Source of the DNA: Phycisphaerae bacterium
GTDB taxonomy: Bacteria; Planctomycetota; Phycisphaerae; UBA1845
Assembly (NCBI GenBank): GCA_029260075.1
Contig: JAJDDY010000052.1
Coordinates: forward strand, 1-64,000
DNA length: 64,000 nt
Direction of reading: 5' to 3'
A program made the translations under genes and the position numbers. The notes beneath the pieces were generated by a model. The model was not told the origin of the DNA, did no database searches, and saw only the letters and a list, made by a program, of their open reading frames with translations. The first letter of the stretch is position 1. Each line of letters begins with the position of its first letter. Positions 32,832 to 41,601 of this stretch are shown one piece after another.

Positions 32832-34931
32832 TTACCGACCGAGGGTTTTCGCGCGTTCTTCGAACAGACGCCGTTGGTTGCTTCCTGATGGCAACAGGTT
32901 GATCGCCTGATCCATTAGCCGTAGCGCCGCATTCATATCGCCCGCCGCCGCCGAAATCTCCGCACTGCAAAGCAAGACCGTGGGTGCGTTGGGTGCAAGC
33001 GCAATCGCGCGGTTGGCGAGCGTACGGGCGTCGACCAAATCATCGTACTTTCGTCGCTCTAGCAAAAGCATGGCCAGCTCAACCAGACGCTGGGGATCGT
33101 TCGGTGCGAGGGCCACGCACGTGCGATAGCGTGCGATGGCGTCGTCGAGTCGGTTCAGCATGACCAGGGTGACGGCGAATTCCCCCTGCCAGTTGGCTAC
33201 TTTTTCAAACGCCGGCTCGCGCTGTGCAAATCGGTCGAGCGCTTCGGCAAGCAGCCCAAGATCGCGTAGACGCTTCACCAGATCGAGTTCGATAGCCACG
33301 TCGTCCGGATGTTCAACAACGTCTTGCCGCAAACGTTCCAGCGCGTCGTCTCGGCGAGACAGCATGGAACTGACACTCTTCAGAAGGTTGGCTGTCGATT
33401 TGTGCCCGGGCGCTTGCATCTCCGCGATCTGCAAGTGACGCAACGCCTCTCCGACCTGACCGGTACGTAGGTAGGCTCGACCCAGCGCACGATGGGCGTC
33501 GGTATAGCCCAGGTCTATTTGTATCGCCCGATTGAGCAGCATCACGCCGCGCTCGACTTGATCGTGGTCGGTGAGCCATTGGCCGTAGAGCTGGAGTGGA
33601 CCGACCGCGTCGGGTTGATCTTCGAACGCAGCCGCATAGAGCGTGCCGTCGTTACGCCACTCAGCCGATCGCATCCAACAGCGGACGGCCATCGCTGACA
33701 CGATTACGCTGACGGCAACCCATGGAACGGTTCCACGCAGTTTTCTATCGAGCAACACACCGATTATCAGCACGACGAACACCGAGGGGAGATACCAAAT
33801 TCGCTCGGCGAAGAACACCTGCATGAGTACGATGGCGTTGGACGTGGGTATGTACGCAAGTACCAATATGGTTGCGAGAGCGGCTATGCGACGCTCACCG
33901 CGGCGCCAGAGTGCGACGCTCACCGCGATGAGGCTGAGGGTGGCGGCGATGCCAACGAGTACGTTCGGATCAAGCGCGGACGTAGCCAGGCGGATGCCGT
34001 TGATGGAGTATTTCACGCTGAGCGCCGCGGGCCAGACCGTCTTGGCGCAGTACATGCCCCAAAGCTGAACGACGCCGAGCGCGTGTTGGGCGGGCGAAGC
34101 GTCGACGAGCACGTTGATCGTCTTGGACATCGGTGATTGCTGATGGAATCGGCCGCCGAGGGCTTGGTAACGCATCGCGAGGTAGAGCACGAGCGGAATC
34201 AGCAGATAGCTCAGGCGCAGCGCAGTTTGCAGCGACAACCATGGCGTGCGCGTGGTTCGCGAGCTCGCGTCGTCACGTGACCAGAGGGCGTCCATGATGA
34301 GGACGGATGCGAACGCGGCGATGCCGCTCTCTTTCGATCCGATGGCAAGAAACGCCATGGCTATCCCGGCCATTTGCCAGCGGAAGCGAAGTACGGGAAT
34401 CTCGGTACGCATGACCTGTCGATGGGCGAGGAGCGTCGCTATGACGCCGAGCGTGGCGAGTAGGTCCGCCCGACCGACCACGGCGGCGACGACGTTCGCG
34501 TGAATCGGCAGCGCGGCGAACAGCAATCCGGCAAGACACGCTCCACGCGCGCCGACGGGCAGGGATAAAGCCAGTCGGACGACCAGCACTGCGAGAAGGG
34601 CGTGCAGGGTAATGTTGAGCAAGTGTTGAGTGAGCGCGCCGGGACCGGCCAACATGCGCACGAAGCGGTACGACGACAGTGCAAGCGGCCGGTACAGTAG
34701 GTCGCGGTCCGGGCTGCCATCGGCCGATTCGGACCAATGGTCTGTTCGAAATATGGCGCCCCATTGCCCCGGCTCGTTGACCTTCGCGCTATCGCGAACA
34801 ACAAGCGTGTCATCGAAGCAGAAGTCATTCGGGACGACGTTGACGTAGCAGACTATGGCGACGATGGCTGCAAGCGTCTCGGGGCGGCGCCACGAAGGAC
34901 TCGGCCTATTCTGGCTCGCGATATCCGTCAC
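32832..34931 (-). CDS. TMTC-like membrane protein with TPR repeats
   Basis: 699 aa. The first 430 residues have about ten membrane helices, and the last 270 form TPR-like repeats (GYTDAHRALGRAYLRTGQVG, ALRHLQIAEMQAPGH, APNAPTVLLCSAEISAAAGD). The membrane part resembles the animal TMTC proteins: NDFCFDDTLVVRDSAKVN in the first loop, LYRPLALSSYRFV, HLLNITLHALLAVL, and LPIHANVVAAVVGRADLLATL. TMTC proteins are GT-C-type O-mannosyltransferases acting on cadherins. Bacterial homologues are common in Planctomycetota but uncharacterised. The acidic loop after the first helix is where GT-C enzymes hold their catalytic Asp. I infer a possible protein or lipid glycosyltransferase. Confidence 0.75.
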   Translation of the reverse strand: MTDIASQNRPSPSWRRPETLAAIVAIVCYVNVVPNDFCFDDTLVVRDSAKVNEPGQWGAIFRTDHWSESADGSPDRDLLYRPLALSSYRFVRMLAGPGALTQHLLNITLHALLAVLVVRLALSLPVGARGACLAGLLFAALPIHANVVAAVVGRADLLATLGVIATLLAHRQVMRTEIPVLRFRWQMAGIAMAFLAIGSKESGIAAFASVLIMDALWSRDDASSRTTRTPWLSLQTALRLSYLLIPLVLYLAMRYQALGGRFHQQSPMSKTINVLVDASPAQHALGVVQLWGMYCAKTVWPAALSVKYSINGIRLATSALDPNVLVGIAATLSLIAVSVALWRRGERRIAALATILVLAYIPTSNAIVLMQVFFAERIWYLPSVFVVLIIGVLLDRKLRGTVPWVAVSVIVSAMAVRCWMRSAEWRNDGTLYAAAFEDQPDAVGPLQLYGQWLTDHDQVERGVMLLNRAIQIDLGYTDAHRALGRAYLRTGQVGEALRHLQIAEMQAPGHKSTANLLKSVSSMLSRRDDALERLRQDVVEHPDDVAIELDLVKRLRDLGLLAEALDRFAQREPAFEKVANWQGEFAVTLVMLNRLDDAIARYRTCVALAPNDPQRLVELAMLLLERRKYDDLVDARTLANRAIALAPNAPTVLLCSAEISAAAGDMNAALRLMDQAINLLPSGSNQRRLFEERAKTLGR

Positions 34932-35242
34932 TGTAGTCGGTTCCTTGACGCCAGTTCAGTCAAACGCGCCATCGATGATGACTGGCATCCTTGATTTGCA
35001 TCAGTTTCCAGCGTGTGTGCGTGCGTTGTTCGCGATAACGCTCGGCCCCAGTGCTCTGTCAGCGTCCCATCGACGGGACGGGTGGCCCGTGGCTTTAGCC
35101 GTGGGGGAGTCGAATCGACGCCGGGTTCGCCTCGCCCACCTCTGAAAAGGCCGCCACGCAGGTCCGTCGCAACGCCCCAACACAACGCTGACACCGCACC
35201 GACGTGTTCCTTCGTGCTCAACAGGTCGTCCAGTTATTGCAG

Positions 35243-35821
35243 CTAACGTTTCGCGGCGCGCTTGGCGGTCGTCTTCTTCGCTTGCGTGCTTGCAGACTTA
35301 CGCGTCGACTTGGCCGTGGCGCTGCGTGCGACGCCTTTCCGCGTGCTCGCCTTCGCTGTTCGTCTCGTTGCAGGGTTGATGATCGACTCGTAGTTGCCAA
35401 CGAATTTCCTAACCGGGATACGCTTGATCGTCTTGCCGATGACTTCGAGCGGCAAGTTGTCAACGTTCTTGAACCGAACGCAGCCCTTACCCATGTCCAA
35501 CTTCTTGCCGGTCTTCGCCCACGCATCACGGAACCAAGCCTCCTGTTCCGCGTCACAGTAGACGCACATCAGGTAGATCGACATGTAGTTCTTCTGCGAC
35601 GCAAGACCCGCGAAGGGGAGCGGCTCTTTGGGATTGCAATGATATCCCGGTGGGTAGACGCTGTGCGGCACGTAGTAGCCGATCATGCCGTACTGCATAC
35701 CCTCTTCATAACCCTTCGGAAGGTTCTTGAGGATGACAGCGCGCACGGCCTGAATGGCCTCGCGTCGGTCGGCGGGCAGTTCGGCGAGGTACAGATCAAC
35801 CGTCTCGGCTCTGCTTTGCAT
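35243..35821 (-). CDS. DUF1801 (YdhG-like) protein with basic tail
   Basis: 192 aa. The N-terminal 140 residues fit the DUF1801/YdhG fold: YLAELPADRREAIQAVRAVI, YEEGMQYGMIGYYVP, LPFAGLASQKNYMSIYLM, GKGCVRFKNVDNLPLEVIGK. From residue 150 the chain becomes a Lys/Arg/Ala/Thr-rich tail (TAKSTRKSASTQAKKTTAK) like that of the protein at 32033. Members of the family are small cytoplasmic proteins without a settled function. The tail suggests binding to nucleic acid. Confidence 0.82.
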   Translation of the reverse strand: MQSRAETVDLYLAELPADRREAIQAVRAVILKNLPKGYEEGMQYGMIGYYVPHSVYPPGYHCNPKEPLPFAGLASQKNYMSIYLMCVYCDAEQEAWFRDAWAKTGKKLDMGKGCVRFKNVDNLPLEVIGKTIKRIPVRKFVGNYESIINPATRRTAKASTRKGVARSATAKSTRKSASTQAKKTTAKRAAKR

Positions 35822-35899
35822 GCCAACAGCGTACCACAGGCGCGGTGGTCATGCGACAAGGGTAGCGACGGCGCGTCATCGATGAATGCGGCTTGCGGG

Positions 35900-36382
35900 T
35901 CAGGGTGTGGGGAGTTCGGCGAAGTTCGTGGTCGGTGGGATGTTCGCCGTGAAGAACTCGAAGTAGATCGACCAACGGAGGGCGAGCACCACGTAGGCTG
36001 CGAAGATGAGGTAGGCGGCCAGCTCGGAAATCCGTGCTGTTCGAAATCGAAGCAACGGATAGCTTCCCATCATGACCAAACCGGTCTTGAAAAGTACGAT
36101 TGATAATGTCCCTTGTTGCAGCATGTGGCTTGCAAGCGGGTTCGCTTCGCGCAACAGGCCCTGCTCGTGCGATATGATAGTGAAGACCAGATCGAAACCG
36201 TTGAGTAGCCAGATGCCGACGAGTATGCAAATCACGCGGTGAGACCGCGCCTCGACAACCCAGCGGACCAGACGCGCGGTCCACGGCGGTCGACGCCGAT
36301 ACTGCGTCCCGGTTTCGGGGACAAGAGTTGGATAGGTACCGTTCACCACAGTGTCTATCGGCAGGGCTATCGAGCAGCGCAA
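35900..36382 (-). CDS. Small membrane protein, DUF5658-like
   Basis: Up to 160 aa with three or four hydrophobic helices. The first has WLLNGFDLVFTII followed by EANPLASHML, a pattern I associate with the DUF5658 family of unknown function. Then come FKTGLVMMGSYPLLRF and AAYLIFAAYVVLALRW. The longest frame begins at TTG; GTG codons at 36349 and 36346 are alternative starts, and no ribosome binding site decides. It is divergent from moaC. Confidence 0.7.
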   Translation of the reverse strand: MRCSIALPIDTVVNGTYPTLVPETGTQYRRRPPWTARLVRWVVEARSHRVICILVGIWLLNGFDLVFTIISHEQGLLREANPLASHMLQQGTLSIVLFKTGLVMMGSYPLLRFRTARISELAAYLIFAAYVVLALRWSIYFEFFTANIPPTTNFAELPTP

Positions 36383-36582
36383 ATCACGCGCGAGTCTCGC
36401 AGGGCGTACGATCGCCCGGAACGTGCGGGACTATCGGTCCAGCGGTGGCGGTGGGGGGTGAAGGACTTGGCGATCCGATAATGATCAGCGCCTAGCCAGT
36501 GGAGTGGTTCAAGCGGTCCACGTCGCCGGTGCGATGCGTCGGAGTTGCCGATCGCGGACCGACAGGCCACAATGGATGCGAG

Positions 36583-37080
36583 ATGAGTTCAAACGAGAAC
36601 ATACCGCAGCTTTCTCACGTCGACGGAAGTGGGCGCGCCCGTATGGTCAACGTGTCCGCAAAGGACGTTACCGTGCGCGAGGCCGTCGCCTCCGGCGCGG
36701 TCACGATGCGGCCGGACGTGCTCGACGCGCTGACGCGGGGCAAGTTGCCGAAAGGGGACGCGCTGGCGACGGCGCGCATCGCCGGCATCTGTGCCGCCAA
36801 GCGGACGAGTGAATGGATTCCGCTGTGTCATCCGCTGGGCTTGGACTGGGTCGACATCGAGTTTTCGCGTATGCGTGACGGCGTGCTTTCGATTCAGTGC
36901 GTCGCGCGAACCACAGCCCGGACCGGCGTAGAGATGGAAGCGTTGACGGGTGTAAGCGCTGCGGCGCTCACGGTGTATGACATGGCCAAGGCAGCCGACA
37001 AAGGCATCGTCATCGGTCCGATTCAGCTCGAGCGCAAGACGGGCGGAAAGAGTGGGACGTATTCGCGCGCTGACGGCTGA
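36583..37080 (+). CDS. moaC: Cyclic pyranopterin monophosphate synthase
   Basis: 165 aa, the family size. Converts the MoaA product (3',8-cyclo-7,8-dihydroguanosine triphosphate) into cyclic pyranopterin monophosphate in molybdenum cofactor synthesis. Hallmarks are MVNVSAKDVTVREAVASG, the active-site loop IPLCHPLGLDWVDIEF, and GVEMEALTGVSAAALTVYDMAKAADKG followed by the Lys-rich KTGGKSG. The start at 36583 gives the standard N-terminus LSHVDGSGRARMVNVS. No other moa gene is adjacent. Confidence 0.96.
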   Translation: MSSNENIPQLSHVDGSGRARMVNVSAKDVTVREAVASGAVTMRPDVLDALTRGKLPKGDALATARIAGICAAKRTSEWIPLCHPLGLDWVDIEFSRMRDGVLSIQCVARTTARTGVEMEALTGVSAAALTVYDMAKAADKGIVIGPIQLERKTGGKSGTYSRADG

Positions 37081-37347
37081 CTATCGGTGTAGTCGTTCGG
37101 ATGTCTATCCGGGTTTCAAAACGTGTGTGAGAAGCTTCTTGCCGAGCGGCGCCCGTGAGGAAGCGTTCTCAAGCTGTCACGAGTCGATTTCAAAACTCCG
37201 CTTCCTTACGGGCGCGGCTCGGTTCATCGCAGACGCTCCAATACATCTTTTCACGCACGTTCTCAGCGACGGGATTGTCTGCTGGCTGCCAACGCTACAC
37301 TTCGGCGGCTTTGCGTTCTCGCGCAGTGGATTGCACTTCGTGATTGT
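37081..37347. other. Intergenic region between convergent genes, carrying a family I palindrome
   Basis: The region separates moaC from the 3' end of the receiver-histidine kinase gene. A strong stem-loop made of a family I repeat (37139-37222) fills its centre and could stop transcription from both sides, although it lacks a T-run. Confidence 0.45.
37139..37222. repeat. Dispersed palindromic repeat, family I, copy 3
   Basis: The left arm GAGCGGCGCCCGTGAGGAAG and the right arm CTTCCTTACGGGCGCGGCTC are near-perfect inverted repeats of about 25 bases, with a 33-base centre containing CAAGCTGTCACGAGTCG. The centre matches that of the copy near 52020. Confidence 0.7.
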
Positions 37348-38634
37348 TCATCCTGCAGCAGCAGGTTCGAGCGCGGCGGCGCCCGGCTCCGTAGACGATG
37401 CGGCTTTTCGTGTCGGCTTGTCGTCCGGGTCCACCCCAATGTTTTCGTGATCCTCATAAAGCGGTAGTTCGATTCGTGCGCGAAAACCACCACTCGCACG
37501 ATTGCTGAACTGCAGGGTGCCGCCATGGTCCTCTATGATGCCGATACAGATCGGCAATCCGAGCCCCGTTCCTTTTCCAATGGGTTTCGTGGTGAAGAAT
37601 GGCTGCGTGATGCGCGTTTCCAATTCCTTGGGAATACCGGGTCCGTTGTCGTCAAGTGCGATCGCGAGCTTCCCATTTGTGATCCAAGTAGTGATTCGAA
37701 TCGTCGCGGTCGCCTGCTCGCTAATCGCATCAGCCGCGTTTGTCAGGAGATTGACGAACACCTGGCTCAACTCGGTCGCGTTGCCCATGATCGTCGCGGC
37801 GGCGCTGATGTCTTGCGTTACGGTCGCCCCGTACTTGAGCCTGTTGTGCGTGAGCTCGAGTGATTCGGTGATCAGTCGGGCCACATCGATCGGTTTCTTG
37901 TCCGCTTGCCGGCGTGCGCCGAAGCGTAGAAGTCCGCTCACAATATCCGCGATGCGCGCCGTTGCCCGGGTCATGCCGTCGAGAAGCTTGGGCATCTCTT
38001 CGAGTACGACTCCGACCCGCTGATCCTCTTCAGACTCGACGTATCGTTCGAGTATCCGCGTGACGGACTTCCAATACAGTCGCAACGTGCCGATGTTGCC
38101 GCGAATAACGGCCGTCGGATTGTTGAGTTCATGGGCCGTGCCCGCCGCAAGCGTACCCAGAGACGCCAAGCGATCGGCGTGAATCAGCGCCTTGGTGCGC
38201 TCAGCTACGATGCCTTCAAGTTGCTCCGAATATCGTCGGAGCAAGACGTCCTGGTCGCGAATGCGAATGTGGTTTCCTACGCGCAGCAGGAGCTCGGCCG
38301 GCATGACCGGTTTTCGTAGAAAGTCCGCGGCGCCGAGATGCAATCCCTCCGCGATCACTTCAGGCGCGCCATCACTACTTAGAAAGATGACCGTCGGCGC
38401 GTACTTCGGGTCGACATTCATGATCCGCCGGCATGTCTCGAAGCCGTCGATGCCGGGAAGGTAGAGGTCGAGCAGGACGAGGTCGGGCTGGTGCTTGGTC
38501 ACGCAGGCGCACGCCGCTTCGCCATCCGAAGCCATCAAGACCTCGTAGCAGGCGTTTTGTAGTACACGCTCAAGCAATTGGAGAATGAATTCGTCGTCGT
38601 CCACGCAGAGAACACAAGCAGGCCGCGTTTTCAT
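37348..38634 (-). CDS. Receiver-histidine kinase fusion protein
   Basis: 428 aa, no membrane segment. Residues 5-125 are a receiver domain: CVDDDEF (acidic pocket), LVLLDLYLPG (phosphorylation Asp) and RKPVMP (Lys). A short coiled region follows, then a kinase core with the H-box RLASLGTLAAGTAHELNNP, the N-box ELSQVFVNLLTNAADAI, G1 LDDNGPGIP, the F-box QPFFTTKP and G2 GKGTGLGLPICIGIIEDHGG. The receiver at the N-terminus suggests that another kinase, probably CheA ten bases upstream, phosphorylates this protein. The last 40 residues are low-complexity Ala/Glu/Pro. It is the last gene of the signalling operon. Confidence 0.92.
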   Translation of the reverse strand: MKTRPACVLCVDDDEFILQLLERVLQNACYEVLMASDGEAACACVTKHQPDLVLLDLYLPGIDGFETCRRIMNVDPKYAPTVIFLSSDGAPEVIAEGLHLGAADFLRKPVMPAELLLRVGNHIRIRDQDVLLRRYSEQLEGIVAERTKALIHADRLASLGTLAAGTAHELNNPTAVIRGNIGTLRLYWKSVTRILERYVESEEDQRVGVVLEEMPKLLDGMTRATARIADIVSGLLRFGARRQADKKPIDVARLITESLELTHNRLKYGATVTQDISAAATIMGNATELSQVFVNLLTNAADAISEQATATIRITTWITNGKLAIALDDNGPGIPKELETRITQPFFTTKPIGKGTGLGLPICIGIIEDHGGTLQFSNRASGGFRARIELPLYEDHENIGVDPDDKPTRKAASSTEPGAAALEPAAAG

Positions 38635-38644
38635 ATTCTGTTCC

Positions 38645-40855
38645 TCAAGTGGTCGTGACCAATTCCGATTCGCGCGTAGCGCACCGCGCCTCCGATACCT
38701 TCGTCACGCTGGCGATAAGATTCTGCGTGTTGAGTACGAGCGCCACTCGGCCGGTTCCGGTCAGCGCGGCTCCGCTGGCAATCTTCAAGCTGGGGAAAAT
38801 ATGTTCCAGTTCCATGACGATGATCTGCTCGATGCCCAGTGGTCGGTCGATCGCGATGCACACGGTGTCAGATGCGCGGCGGAGAATGATCCAATGCGGA
38901 TCAGCCTCGTCGTCGTCCGATTGCTGCTTCGGGAGCAAGTCTTCCAATCGCAGGAACGAGTGTATTTCATTCCGAATGCGGACCGCTTCAAGCCCGCTGG
39001 CCAATCGGTGCGGCGTGTTGTTGGCGGGACGCACCAGCGCCTGAATGTCGCTCGTGGGTATGAAGTATTCACCGCCGGCGATTTCCACCATTAGCGCTCC
39101 AGCCACAAGCAGCGTTCCGGTTATCGGTATGCGAATGTTGACGGTCGTCCCAACGCCGGCGGTGGAGTCGACCGTAACCTGACCGGACGCCTCCGCGACG
39201 TTGCGCATCACCACATCCATGCCGACACCGCGTCCGGAGACATCAGTCTGTTGTTCGGCGGTGGAAAGACCGGCGGAAAAAATGAGTCCGCACAGCGCCT
39301 GATGATCCATGGTGGCGGCGTGCTGAACAGTGATGACACCACCATGGATAGCCTTCTCGCGGACTCGGTCGACGTTGATCCCACGTCCGTCGTCTTCGAT
39401 AGTGAGCGAGAAGAATCGCTTGTCGGCGCTAGCGACGAGCCGAATCGTGCCGTGCTCTTGTTTTCCTTGAGCGAGGCGTTCCGCCGGCGTTTCCAATCCG
39501 TGGTCGATGCTGTTGCGAAGGATGTGCGTGATCGGATCCTTGAGTAGATCGAGCGTGCTGCGGTCCGCCTCGACGTCCTCGCCGACCAACTCCACATGAA
39601 CCTGCTTTTGCAGCTTGTCGGCAAGCTCCGTGACCATACGCGGTACTGTACGCAACATGGTGCCAGCCGGTACTTTCCTCAACCCCAGAACGCCTTTTTG
39701 CAGCCGTTGCGACGTGCTCTCGAAGCGTTGGTTGACCGCTTTCATCTCTTGCGTACAGAATTCAGTTCCTGATATTTGTTCGAATTGCCGTCCGAGTACG
39801 GAGTACTTCTTACTGATCAGAATGAGATCGCCTATATGCACCAGAAACTCGTCGATGCGATCTTGATTGACGCGAAGAATCGTCTTGCGTTGGGAATCAT
39901 CCCGGGTCGGTGAGGCCTTGGGTTGCGGCTTATCGTTGGCCGAATCGGCACCCGTGGGCTGCGATTCATCCGCTGGTGGCTTCGCCGTGTTGAGGTGAGA
40001 TGCGAAGGCGGAGAATCTCTCGCGTAACGAACCGGCCAGCATCGCGTCGGTGGTCAACCCCGCATCGGCCAGCACTTTGGACTCGGTCGCGAAGTCGTCG
40101 AGCAACGCTATTCCAGTATCGTCGACGACCGAGACGTTTTTCAGACTTGCCAGCGCTTCGTCCGGGTACGGCTGCTCCATCGCATCTTCGCACGCCCGAA
40201 GCCAATCGTTGATGCAGGCGATCTCGGAGGATACGTCGACGCCGTTCCACTGCGCCGGCAGCGGTCGGTCGGTGTTCTTAGCGTCTTCGGGATTCGTGCG
40301 ACCGGCTACTTCGTCATCGTCGCAGATCTTCACCAAGTCCTCGAGTAACTCGCTGAGTGTGGCGGCGATCTGTTCGCGGTGCGTCAATTCCTCGAATTCT
40401 GTTGCCGCGATGGTTTCTATGATGCGATGAATTAGTTGGGCGGGAACCGCGACGGGGCTTTGCGTTGTGGTGCCCGCGACGCGCTCAAGGATTTCCAACT
40501 GGGTCGGGGTAAGATCGCTCGTACGTATCCCGCCCTCGGCTTGATCGAGCATAAGCTTGATCTCGTCGAGTCCGGTCAGGAGCAACTCCACGACGTCTGC
40601 GGTCACAGAGAGTTTGTGAGTGCGCAAGCTGTCGAGCATGTCTTCGAAGCGATCGCAGAACCTCGAGGCGTTCTTGACGCCGAAGAATCCGCTGTTGCCT
40701 TTGATGGAATGGACGACGCGGAACGCTTTTTGAATCGTGCTGGGGTTGCTGGGGTTGGATCGCAGCGCGACGAGGTTGCCCTCGAGCTGCTCGATGTCTT
40801 CCTTCGATTCCTCGAAGAATCCCTGTAGGAGTTCCGGATCCCATTGTTGAGCCAT
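38645..40855 (-). CDS. cheA: Chemotaxis-type histidine kinase CheA
   Basis: 736 aa. P1/Hpt domain at the N-terminus with phospho-acceptor His49 in FRVVHSIKGNSGFFG. A long linker (about 110-320) is followed by the dimerisation helices RVNQDRIDEFLVHIGDLILI, then the ATPase with DPITHILRNSIDHGLETPAE (N-box), TIEDDGRGIN (G1) and GRGVGMDVVMRNV (G2). The C-terminal 150 residues form the CheW-like P5 domain (VAGALMVEIAGGEYFIPTSD, RPLGIEQIIVMELEHIF). No CheW, CheR, CheB or chemoreceptor gene is in the window. The neighbours are a CheY-like protein upstream and a receiver-kinase downstream, separated by 22 and 10 bases. It may therefore serve an output other than flagella. Confidence 0.93.
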   Translation of the reverse strand: MAQQWDPELLQGFFEESKEDIEQLEGNLVALRSNPSNPSTIQKAFRVVHSIKGNSGFFGVKNASRFCDRFEDMLDSLRTHKLSVTADVVELLLTGLDEIKLMLDQAEGGIRTSDLTPTQLEILERVAGTTTQSPVAVPAQLIHRIIETIAATEFEELTHREQIAATLSELLEDLVKICDDDEVAGRTNPEDAKNTDRPLPAQWNGVDVSSEIACINDWLRACEDAMEQPYPDEALASLKNVSVVDDTGIALLDDFATESKVLADAGLTTDAMLAGSLRERFSAFASHLNTAKPPADESQPTGADSANDKPQPKASPTRDDSQRKTILRVNQDRIDEFLVHIGDLILISKKYSVLGRQFEQISGTEFCTQEMKAVNQRFESTSQRLQKGVLGLRKVPAGTMLRTVPRMVTELADKLQKQVHVELVGEDVEADRSTLDLLKDPITHILRNSIDHGLETPAERLAQGKQEHGTIRLVASADKRFFSLTIEDDGRGINVDRVREKAIHGGVITVQHAATMDHQALCGLIFSAGLSTAEQQTDVSGRGVGMDVVMRNVAEASGQVTVDSTAGVGTTVNIRIPITGTLLVAGALMVEIAGGEYFIPTSDIQALVRPANNTPHRLASGLEAVRIRNEIHSFLRLEDLLPKQQSDDDEADPHWIILRRASDTVCIAIDRPLGIEQIIVMELEHIFPSLKIASGAALTGTGRVALVLNTQNLIASVTKVSEARCATRESELVTTT

Positions 40856-40877
40856 TACTTATTCTCTGATCTGGTGC

Positions 40878-41327
40878 TCAAACCTGCACACCGGTTCGGA
40901 ACTGTTTCATCATGGCCGCCCAACGGTCGATTCGTTTTGCTGCGCTGTCGACGGCGGCGCACAACTCGTCGACATTCAGCGGTTTGGCAAAGCAATCGCA
41001 GGCTCCAAGTCGCAGGCATCGGAGCAGACGTGTCATGCGTACTTGGCCGCTCATGACGATGACTTGAATCGTTCCGTCACGCTCCTTGATTTCGCGCAAG
41101 AGCTCATCACCATGCATACCGGGCATCATGATATCAGTGATCAGGACGCGGTAGTCGTTGCAGGATTGTTTTTTCAACGCCTCTTCGGCGCTGTTGGCCG
41201 TGTCCACTTCATAGCCGAGGAACTTGAGATGTCGCGCGATTTGGTCAGCCAGATCCACCTCATCATCAACGACCAGGACGCTCGCGGGCGCGTGCTTCGG
41301 ACGTGTGTCTTGATCTTTGTCAGCCAT
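40878..41327 (-). CDS. CheY-like response regulator
   Basis: 149 aa from the ATG at 41327; the frame extends to an ATG at 41387 and neither start has a clear ribosome binding site. It is a single receiver domain: VLVVDDEVDLADQIA (acidic pair), RVLITDIMMPGMHGDELL (phosphorylation Asp), IVMSGQVRM (Ser) and CFAKPLN (Lys). There is no output domain. The gene precedes cheA by 22 bases in the same direction, so it is the likely phosphorylation partner. Confidence 0.9.
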   Translation of the reverse strand: MADKDQDTRPKHAPASVLVVDDEVDLADQIARHLKFLGYEVDTANSAEEALKKQSCNDYRVLITDIMMPGMHGDELLREIKERDGTIQVIVMSGQVRMTRLLRCLRLGACDCFAKPLNVDELCAAVDSAAKRIDRWAAMMKQFRTGVQV

Positions 41328-41601
41328 GGCGCGGACGCTCTCAATCTGGTTTCGTTGTGTTCCGCAAGTACCGATGTTGGTGTCCATCCCCAGGGACGGC
41401 GCTCTTCAGCCGGTATCGACGTGGAGGTAAACCCACTTGACGATCGCGCGCAGCGCGATGAATCGACCTATGCCGCGAGACGTCGCGGCGGGCGGATCGT
41501 ACAGGAAAACCCTGACGGATCACGCGCGTTTGATGCGTGTTCTGGTGGGGCGGGTGATCGAACGTCAGTCGCGCTGCAACGATTGATGGAGCGATCGTTG
41601 G

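Noticed and set aside
32317-32970. Phe/Val/Leu-rich minus-strand frame that looks like a membrane protein
   Set aside because: It is the antisense of AAG/AAA-rich codons of the H1-like tail, which read as Phe, Leu and Val.
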